DNA of 64,000 nucleotides from JACCYJ01 sp038198775 (GTDB taxonomy: Bacteria; Actinomycetota; Actinomycetes; Propionibacteriales; Nocardioidaceae). The notes under the pieces are model-generated. The model was not told the origin of the DNA and ran no database searches. It was given only the letters and a program-made list of their open reading frames with translations. The DNA lies in contig JBBPZV010000034.1 of assembly GCA_038198775.1 (NCBI GenBank), positions 85,173-149,172 of the forward strand, written 5' to 3'. Position numbers and translations under genes: made by a program. Positions 57,550-64,000 of the stretch are shown in pieces. Every line of letters begins with the position of its first letter. The stretch's first letter is position 1.

Positions 57550-59226
57550 TCAGGCGAACACGGTGTTGAGCGCGATCACCAGCACGAGCCCGACCGCGGC
57601 CAGCCGGGTGGGCCGCTGATACCACGCCAGCGATGCCGCCTTGTCGTCGGTCCGCGACTCCTTGGGGGTCAGCGAGTAGACCAGCCCGTGCAGCTCGGAG
57701 TCAGGTCTCGGCCGGGTCGTCATGCTCACCGCCACGCTGACGGCGACGTCGACGACGAAGGCCACGCCGGCGGCTAGGAAGCTGGCGCCCTGGCCGCTCA
57801 GCGTGATGACCCCGTTCTCGGACAGGACGAAGATCACGATGGCCGACGCCGTTCCGCTGACCAGGCCGACCCAGCCGGCGGTGGGTGTCATCCGCTTCCA
57901 GAACATGCCGAGGATGAACGTGGCGAACAGCGGCGCGTTGAAGAAGCTGAACAGCGTCTGCAGGTAGTCCATCAGGTTGCTGTAGCTGGCGGCGATGATC
58001 GTGGTGCCCATCGCCAGGATCGTCGCGATCACGGTGACGCCACGCCCGACGCGCAGGTAGTAGCCGTCATCGCGGTCCTTCACGACGTACGTCTGCCAGA
58101 TGTCGTAGCTGAAAACGGTGTTGAACGAACTGATGTTCGCCGCCATCCCCGCCATGAACGCGGCCAGCAGCCCGGCGATCGCGATTCCGAGCATGCCGTT
58201 GGGCAGCAGGTCGCGGATCAACAGCAACAGCGCGTCGTTGTAGTCGATCGAGCCCTTGCCCTTCTGCTTGAACTGGCGGATGTCAGAGATCGTGACGGCG
58301 GCGATCATGCCCGGGATCACGACGATGAACGGGACGAACATCTTTGGGAAGGCGCCGATGATCGGGGTGCTGCGCGCCGCGGACATGTCCTTGGAGGCCA
58401 TCGCCCGCTGAACCTCGACGAAGTTCGTGGTCCAGTAGCCGAACGACAGCACGAAGCCGAGGCCGAAGACGATGCCGAGCACGGACAGCACGCTCGAGCT
58501 GAAACCTGACAGCTCGGTGCCTGGCCACGTCGACAACTGGTCGGAGTTGCCGGTCGCCGCAATGACCTTGTCGCTCAGCCCGCCCCAGCCGCCGACCTTG
58601 TGCAGCCCGACCAGCGTCAGCGGCAGCAGCGCCGCCACGATGACGAAGAACTGCAGCACCTCGTTGTAGATGGCGGCGGAGAGCCCACCGGCGGTGATGT
58701 AGGTCAACACGATGGCCGCGGCGGCGATGACCGAGACCCAGATCGGCCACCCCAGCAGCGCGTTGACGATGGTGGCGAGCAGGTAGAGGTTGATCCCGGC
58801 GATCAGCACCTGAGCCACCGCGAAGCTGATTGCGTTGACCAGGTGCGCCGGTGGGCCGAACCGGCGCAGCATGAACTCGGGAACGCTGCGCACCTTGGAG
58901 CCGTAGTAGAACGGCATCATCACGACGCCGAGGAACAGCATCGCCGGCACCGCTCCGACCCAGAAGTAGTGCATCGTCGGCATCCCGTACTGCGCGCCGT
59001 TCGCCGACATCCCGATGATCTCGATCGCGCCCAGGTTGGCGGAGATGAACGCCAGCCCGGTCACCCAGGCGGGCAGGGACCGACCGGACAGGAAGAAGTC
59101 GAGGCTGTCCGAAACCGAACGCCTGGCCATCAGCCCGATGCCCAGCACCACGACGAAGTAGACCGCGACGATGGCGTAGTCGAAGAAGCCGGCGTCGAGG
59201 CGCAGTGACGACGCTGTGGTCAGCAC
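57550..59226 (-). CDS. Sodium:solute symporter family transporter
   Basis: A 558-aa SSS-family membrane transporter with about 13 hydrophobic helices. Characteristic segments are FFLSGRSLPAWVTGLAFISA, IEIIGMSANGAQYGMP, LTYITAGGLSAAIYNEVLQF and GIAIAGLLAAFMAGMAANIS. Substrate is not predictable: candidates include sugars, acetate, proline or other small solutes. Its GTG has GGGAGG seven bases upstream. The small two-helix protein gene follows directly (10 bases). Confidence 0.88.
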   Translation of the reverse strand: MLTTASSLRLDAGFFDYAIVAVYFVVVLGIGLMARRSVSDSLDFFLSGRSLPAWVTGLAFISANLGAIEIIGMSANGAQYGMPTMHYFWVGAVPAMLFLGVVMMPFYYGSKVRSVPEFMLRRFGPPAHLVNAISFAVAQVLIAGINLYLLATIVNALLGWPIWVSVIAAAAIVLTYITAGGLSAAIYNEVLQFFVIVAALLPLTLVGLHKVGGWGGLSDKVIAATGNSDQLSTWPGTELSGFSSSVLSVLGIVFGLGFVLSFGYWTTNFVEVQRAMASKDMSAARSTPIIGAFPKMFVPFIVVIPGMIAAVTISDIRQFKQKGKGSIDYNDALLLLIRDLLPNGMLGIAIAGLLAAFMAGMAANISSFNTVFSYDIWQTYVVKDRDDGYYLRVGRGVTVIATILAMGTTIIAASYSNLMDYLQTLFSFFNAPLFATFILGMFWKRMTPTAGWVGLVSGTASAIVIFVLSENGVITLSGQGASFLAAGVAFVVDVAVSVAVSMTTRPRPDSELHGLVYSLTPKESRTDDKAASLAWYQRPTRLAAVGLVLVIALNTVFA

Positions 59227-59328
59227 CCTGGTGCCTCCCTCCGGCCGCCGTCGGGGAGGCGGCCGGGCTCACGGTAGACCCGGTGCTCTGGCGGTAGCGG
59301 GCATAACACGCCGGAGCGCCGGCGCCGA

Positions 59329-59670
59329 CTACGGTGCGGCCGGCTTGAGCGGGTCGTGGCCCATCGACATCAGCCGGTGCCGCCAGTGCGCCTCTCCCGC
59401 GGTCGGTTCCAGGTCGTCTCGGCGCTCGGCCAGCACCGCGTCGACGACGTTCTGCATGACGCGGATGTCGTCGTCGGTGAGGTCCGTACGCCGCTTACCG
59501 AGGATGTGCAGGACGTTCCGCCCGGTCTCGGTGCCGGCCTGGTCAGGCAACTCCTCGGCCTCCTCGTCCGCCGAGCGGGTCCGGAGCCACTCGTCGAGCT
59601 CGCGCGACGTCATGTTGACTACGCGGTGGAACTCGTCCCACAGCTCGTCGCTCGCCACGGACCTGGCCAT
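59329..59670 (-). CDS. DUF3140 family protein
   Basis: A 113-aa helical protein of DUF3140, frequent in actinobacteria, of unknown function. Signatures are ELWDEFHRVVNMTSRELDEW, ETGRNVLHILGKRRTDLTDD and DIRVMQNVVDAVLAERRDDL. ATG at 59670 is used because the conserved domain begins nearly there. It stands alone between the symporter and tRNA-Ala. Confidence 0.8.
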   Translation of the reverse strand: MARSVASDELWDEFHRVVNMTSRELDEWLRTRSADEEAEELPDQAGTETGRNVLHILGKRRTDLTDDDIRVMQNVVDAVLAERRDDLEPTAGEAHWRHRLMSMGHDPLKPAAP

Positions 59671-59863
59671 GCCGGCGCAGGTACCCGGGGCCGCGGCGGC
59701 ACAAACACGGGTCACTGCGTGGCGGTCGGATCCCCCACCACCCCCTCGAACAGGACCGGCATGAAGTCGGCACCGGGCGCCTCGGCCACCAGTGGCGGGA
59801 ACCCTTCTGCAGCGACACGCCCGGCGTGTCCGCGGAAACGTTCCCCTCATCGGGCCACGCTCG

Positions 59864-59936
59864 TGGAGCTGAGGGGACTCGAACCCCTGACCCCCTCCAT
59901 GCCATGGAGGTGCGCTACCAGCTGCGCCACAGCCCC
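59864..59936 (-). tRNA. tRNA-Ala (GGC)
   Basis: A 73-nt cloverleaf with acceptor GGGGCTG/CAGCTCC including one G-T pair, D-arm GCGCAGCTGGTAGCGC, anticodon stem-loop CCTCCATGGCATGGAGG (anticodon GGC) and T-arm GGTTCGAGTCC. Discriminator A. CCA is not encoded. Confidence 0.95.
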
Positions 59937-60031
59937 GCGGACCTAGGTCCGGTGCTCAACAGAGCCTCGACAGCATAGCCGGTGAGGCTCGGCTTCGGTC
60001 GACCCGCAGCACTCGGCATAGCCTGCTGACC

Positions 60032-61075
<1,044 letters not shown>

Positions 61076-61088
61076 CCCGGACGGCCGA

Positions 61089-61763
61089 TCAGCGCGCGTC
61101 GTCGGCGTTGGACGGGGCGTCGTCGCCCTCGCTGGGGTCGTCTGACAGCACCGGCTCGGGCAGCGAGCCGGCGTTCCACTCGGTCATGCGCCAGCTGAGT
61201 CGGTCCTCCTCGAGCACCGTCCACGAGCAGTTGGAGAAACCACCGAAGCGCCCCCACAGCGCCTGCGGGAAGCCCAGCCAGCGGCAGATCCCGACCCGCA
61301 TCGCAGCGCCGTGGGACACCACCACGGCGGTCTGCTCCGGACCGAGCACGGTGCAAACGTCATCGAGGGTGGCGGCGAAACGCTCCGCGGTCTCGGCGTA
61401 CGTCTCACCGCCCTCCAGCCGCACGTCCCTCCCCGCGCGCCAGGCGGCCATCTGCTCCGGCCAGCGGTCGAACGCCTCCCGCAACGACAGCCCCTCCCGT
61501 ACGCCGAGGTTCATCTCCCGCAGCCGCGGATCGCGCTCCACCTGCAGCCCGCACAGCTCGCCGAGCACCTCAGCGGTGGCCACGGCTCGCTGGAGGTCGC
61601 TGGACACGATCCGCGACGGGCGCAACGCGGCGACCCGGCCAGCGGACTCCCGTGCCTGGTGCTGGCCGAGCGAGTCGAGGGGTACGTCCTCTTGGCCCTG
61701 GGCCAACCCGCGGGCGTTCCACTCGGTACGGCCGTGCCGCCACACGACGAGGCGGCGCCTCAC
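61089..61763 (-). CDS. Histidine phosphatase (phosphoglycerate mutase-family) protein
   Basis: A 224-aa phosphatase with the RHG motif RLVVWRHGRTEWNARG near its N-terminus, the second histidine in VVSHGAAMRVGICRWLG, and LREMNLGVREGLSL. In actinobacteria this gene commonly follows rsfS and nadD, so it may act on a nucleotide-pathway or other phosphate substrate. True glycolytic mutase function is not indicated. The GTG at 61763 overlaps the rsfS stop. Confidence 0.85.
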   Translation of the reverse strand: MRRRLVVWRHGRTEWNARGLAQGQEDVPLDSLGQHQARESAGRVAALRPSRIVSSDLQRAVATAEVLGELCGLQVERDPRLREMNLGVREGLSLREAFDRWPEQMAAWRAGRDVRLEGGETYAETAERFAATLDDVCTVLGPEQTAVVVSHGAAMRVGICRWLGFPQALWGRFGGFSNCSWTVLEEDRLSWRMTEWNAGSLPEPVLSDDPSEGDDAPSNADDAR

Positions 61764-62164
61764 CGAGCGGCGTCCGGCGTCCCGCCACCACCGGGACCGG
61801 CGGTGACGGCCTCGGGGAGCTCGATCAGCGGGCAGTCTCGCCAGATGCGTTCCAGGGCATAGAACTCGCGCTCCTCCTCGTGCTGCACGTGCACGACGAT
61901 GTCGATGTAGTCGAGCAGCACCCAGCGCCCCTCCCGTTCGCCCTCGCGGCGCACCGGTTTGGTGTCCAGCTCTCGCAACCGCTCCTCGACGGCGTCGACG
62001 ATGGCTCGTACCTGACGGTCGTTGGAGGCCGAGCACACAAGGAAAGTGTCGGTGATGACCAGCTGCTCGGAAACGTCGAACGCGACGACCCGGCGGGCGA
62101 GCTTGTCGGCGGCAGCCTCGGCGGCGGCCACGGTCAGCCGGCGGGCGTGGTCGGTGGCGGTCAC
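61760..62164 (-). CDS. rsfS: Ribosome silencing factor RsfS
   Basis: A protein that binds L14 of the 50S subunit and blocks subunit joining during starvation. The 134-aa protein has DVSEQLVITDTFLVCSASND, RQVRAIVDAVEERLRE and WVLLDYIDIVVHVQHEEERE. It overlaps nadD by four bases and overlaps the following mutase start, so nadD-rsfS-mutase form a tight operon. Confidence 0.93.
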   Translation of the reverse strand: MTATDHARRLTVAAAEAAADKLARRVVAFDVSEQLVITDTFLVCSASNDRQVRAIVDAVEERLRELDTKPVRREGEREGRWVLLDYIDIVVHVQHEEEREFYALERIWRDCPLIELPEAVTAGPGGGGTPDAAR

Positions 62165-62793
62165 TTCGCTCCTCGCGGCGTTCGGGCCGGCGGACGCGGG
62201 CCGTGAGCGGCGTCCGGCGCATAAAGACCGTGCTTGGCGATGTACTGCACGACCCCGTCGGGCACGAGGTACCAGACAGGCTCACCCCGCCCCACCCGGT
62301 CACGGCAGTCGCTGGAAGAGATCGCCAGCGCCGGGATCTCCACGATCGTCACCCGCTGCGCCGGTAGGCCGTCCATCGTCGCGGGCTCGATGCGGTGCCC
62401 GGGCCGGGTGCAGCCGACGAACTCCGCGAGCTCGAACAGTTCATCGTGGTCGCGCCAGGTCAGGATCTGAGCCAGCGCGTCCGCACCGGTGATGAAGTAG
62501 AGGTCGACGTCCCCGAGCTCCGCCCGCAGCTCGCGCAGGGTGTCGATCGTGTACGTCGGGCCCTGCCGGTCGATGTCCACCCGGCTGACCTGGAAGCGTG
62601 GGTTGGATGCCGTCGCCACCACGGTCATCAGGTAGCGGTCCTCGGAGCCGGAGACGTCCCGCTCGGCCTTCTGCCAGGGGCTCCCGGTGGGCACGAAGAC
62701 CACCTCGTCGAGCCCGAACCACGCCTGGACCTCGCTGGCGGCGACCAGGTGACCGTGATGGATCGGGTCGAAGGTGCCGCCCATGATCCCCAC
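62161..62793 (-). CDS. nadD: Nicotinate-nucleotide adenylyltransferase
   Basis: NadD converts NaMN and ATP to deamido-NAD in NAD synthesis. The 210-aa protein has MGGTFDPIHHGHLVAASEVQ (nucleotidyltransferase HxGH), FVPTGSPWQKAERDVSGSED and AISSSDCRDRVGRGEPVWYL. The GTG at 62793 is used, with few alternatives upstream. It lies directly upstream of rsfS with ATGA-type overlap. Confidence 0.93.
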   Translation of the reverse strand: MGIMGGTFDPIHHGHLVAASEVQAWFGLDEVVFVPTGSPWQKAERDVSGSEDRYLMTVVATASNPRFQVSRVDIDRQGPTYTIDTLRELRAELGDVDLYFITGADALAQILTWRDHDELFELAEFVGCTRPGHRIEPATMDGLPAQRVTIVEIPALAISSSDCRDRVGRGEPVWYLVPDGVVQYIAKHGLYAPDAAHGPRPPARTPRGAK

Positions 62794-62833
62794 GCGGGGA
62801 CGCGGCTGCGAAGGCGACTCGGGCCAGGGCGCG

Positions 62834-62971
62834 TCAGGTATGGGGACGCCCCTTGCCGAAGCCCAAGGCGATGACCAGCAGCAGCAACAAGATTCCGAAC
62901 GCGATCAGACCGACCACCTCCGGAGGAAGCGGCACACCCCGGGCCTGCTCGGCGCCCACGATCATCGACAT
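62834..62971 (-). CDS. Small membrane protein (45 aa)
   Basis: A 45-aa frame MSMIVGAEQARGVPLPPEV with one hydrophobic helix (about 20-37, rich in Leu/Ile/Val) and a short basic tail GKGRPHT. Small proteins of this shape are seen next to nadD in some actinobacteria. It ends 40 bases before the nadD start, so co-transcription is likely. Confidence 0.62.
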   Translation of the reverse strand: MSMIVGAEQARGVPLPPEVVGLIAFGILLLLLVIALGFGKGRPHT

Positions 62972-63019
62972 GCGGGCAATCTACCGCTGCCCACTGACCG
63001 GTGTCGGCACGCCCACGGC

Positions 63020-63373
63020 TCAGAACGGGGTCGGCTCGGCCCGGTCGGCCCGCAGCCCGACCAGCAACCGCTGGTCGTGCCGAGAGCCGTACATCCCCCG
63101 CTCCAAGATCTCCAGGCCGACCACCTCCCACTCGGGAAGCCCGGCGCTGCGCCGGTGCTCGTGCCACACCCGAAGGGCGAGAGCCGCCGCATCCAGCATC
63201 TGCCCTGCTTCTTCCCAGTACGAGATCTCGGCTCGGGTCGCGGAGTAGCGCATGGAGTGCAAGAACGCGTGCTGGTCAGCCAGACGCGTCAGCGACTCCT
63301 TGACCGTTGACGCGTCCTGTCCGTCACCGGCGAGCGTGACCGTCACGTGCCAAAAGCGCACCGGTTCGGGCAA
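63020..63373 (-). CDS. Conserved actinobacterial hypothetical protein (117 aa)
   Basis: A 117-aa protein with ferredoxin-like alternation (VTVTLAGDGQDASTVKESL, LADQHAFLHSMRYSATRAEI, YWEEAGQMLDAAALALRVWH) and the final EWEVVGLEILERGMY. It belongs to a family located near obg/nadD in actinobacteria. Function unknown. The gene lies between the obg fragment and the small membrane protein. Confidence 0.72.
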   Translation of the reverse strand: MPEPVRFWHVTVTLAGDGQDASTVKESLTRLADQHAFLHSMRYSATRAEISYWEEAGQMLDAAALALRVWHEHRRSAGLPEWEVVGLEILERGMYGSRHDQRLLVGLRADRAEPTPF

Positions 63374-63469
63374 GGAAGTCCCTCGTTCCTGTCGGCTCCG
63401 ACCCCCGCGTCACAGTCTCCGCCACATCGAGGTCCCCGCACGGGCAAACGTCGGAGCCGGTCCGGACGA

Positions 63470-63835
63470 TTACTGCCCGTCCAAGCGCGGGTCTTGGCCT
63501 CGCCGTCCCAGCACGGTCGCGGAGCCAGCAGGAACCTGGGGGTCGAAGTCGAAGACCACGGCGTCGGTCCGGTCACCGATCACCACGTCGTCGCCGGCCC
63601 GTGCTCCCAGCTCGAGCAGCCGGCGCTCGACGCCGAGGCGCGCCAACCGGTCGGCTAGGTAGCCAACAGCCTCGTCGTTTCCGAAGTCGGTCTGCTGGAC
63701 CCACCGCTGCGGCTTGTCACCGCGTACCCACCACCGACCCTCGACCCGGTCGATGCGGAATCCGGCATCTCCCTCCCCAGCCGGAGCGAGCACCAGGCGG
63801 GTCGGCGAGCGTGGTGGCGCGGCGGCAGGCCGCAC
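63470..63835 (-). pseudogene. obg: C-terminal part of Obg GTPase (OCT domain) on minus strand
   Basis: The minus-strand frame gives an Obg C-terminal OCT domain: KPQRWVQQTDFGNDEAVGYL, ADRLARLGVERRLLELGARA, GDDVVIGDRTDAVVFDFDPQ. Homology stops near 63836, at about the linker between GTPase and OCT domains, although the frame stays open. To the right, Obg GTPase sequence is found on the opposite strand (63862-64000). So the gene is broken or inverted here. Confidence 0.85.
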
Positions 63836-63861
63836 GATCCAACCAACGGGCCACCCCCACG

Positions 63862-64000
63862 CGAGCGCGGCCCAAGATCGCCGACTACCCGTTCACCACG
63901 CTGGTCCCCAACCTGGGGGTGGTGAGTGCCGGCGACACCACGTACTCGGTGGCCGACGTTCCCGGCCTGATCGAGGGTGCGAGCCAGGGACGCGGCCTCG
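63862..64000 (+). pseudogene. obg: Obg GTPase-domain fragment on plus strand (runs off the window)
   Basis: The plus-strand frame from about 63865 reads RPKIADYPFTTLVPNLGVVS, then AGDTTYSVADVPGLIEGASQ, the switch I and DxPG (G3) region of Obg. Walker A (GxPNxGKS) should precede it but is absent; the sequence to the left is the OCT fragment in the other orientation. An essential gene cannot function in this form, so an internal inversion, a chimeric join or an assembly error is implied. Confidence 0.8.

Overview
The window is a GC-rich (around 70% by eye) actinobacterial chromosome segment. Several markers point this way: the fabD-fabH-acpP-fabF-accD block, DUF3145 and DUF3140 proteins, a dnaG / dgt / dusB / glyS / zinc-uptake / uppS / recO / era / phoH / hrcA-dnaJ / lepA / comEC / leuS / nadD order familiar from Streptomyces and relatives, many GTG starts, and several probable leaderless starts. 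The genus cannot be fixed from the sequence. Almost everything is core housekeeping. There is no prophage, IS element, CRISPR array or secondary-metabolite cluster.

Layout. 1-5.4 kb: type II fatty-acid synthase operon (fabD with an unusual C-terminal carrier-like domain, fabH, acpP, fabF, accD) behind a perfect 17-bp palindrome. 5.4-11 kb: accessory genes (DUF3145, a PRC-barrel/DUF2382 stress protein with a 43-aa partner, a quinone-oxidoreductase-like enzyme, a pterin dehydratase/VOC fusion, DUF1905, a PIG-L deacetylase) and two tRNAs. 11-19 kb: sigma factor, dnaG, dgt, dusB, a decayed response regulator, glyS. 19.3-22.3 kb: a zinc-uptake regulon (znuA-znuC-znuB-zur) with a Zur-type box on a predicted leaderless promoter. 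22.4-30 kb: aac(2')-type acetyltransferase, uppS, recO, an unfamiliar secreted protein of lower GC, a GNAT protein, a lipoprotein, a second pterin dehydratase/VOC fusion, and era.

30-36.5 kb: two SigE-type sigma factors, each overlapping a membrane-anchored extracytoplasmic partner and each preceded by an AACC-N16-CGT motif, interleaved with corC, ybeY, phoH and a HIT gene. 36.5-42.5 kb: rsmE-dnaJ-hrcA with a CIRCE operator shared with a divergent metallo-beta-lactamase-fold gene, hemW and a methyltransferase. 42.6-54.5 kb: acyl-CoA synthetase, MFS transporter, lepA, a truncated phosphotransferase, rpsT, holA, comEC-comEA, degV and a flavin-barrel protein. 54.6-59.7 kb: leuS behind a leucine leader-peptide attenuator, a frameshifted small membrane protein, a sodium:solute symporter and DUF3140. 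59.9-64 kb: tRNA-Ala, an ECM4-type transferase, a phosphoglycerate-mutase-family gene, rsfS, nadD, two small conserved genes, and an obg gene broken into oppositely oriented pieces at the window edge.

The most notable items are the leuS attenuator (leader peptide MRSILLLAQPR), the broken/inverted obg, a pair of dispersed palindromic repeats (42.6 and 54.5 kb), the paired sigma/membrane-partner modules, and several gene relics (response regulator, cytidine-deaminase stub, phosphotransferase half, an unidentified C-terminus).
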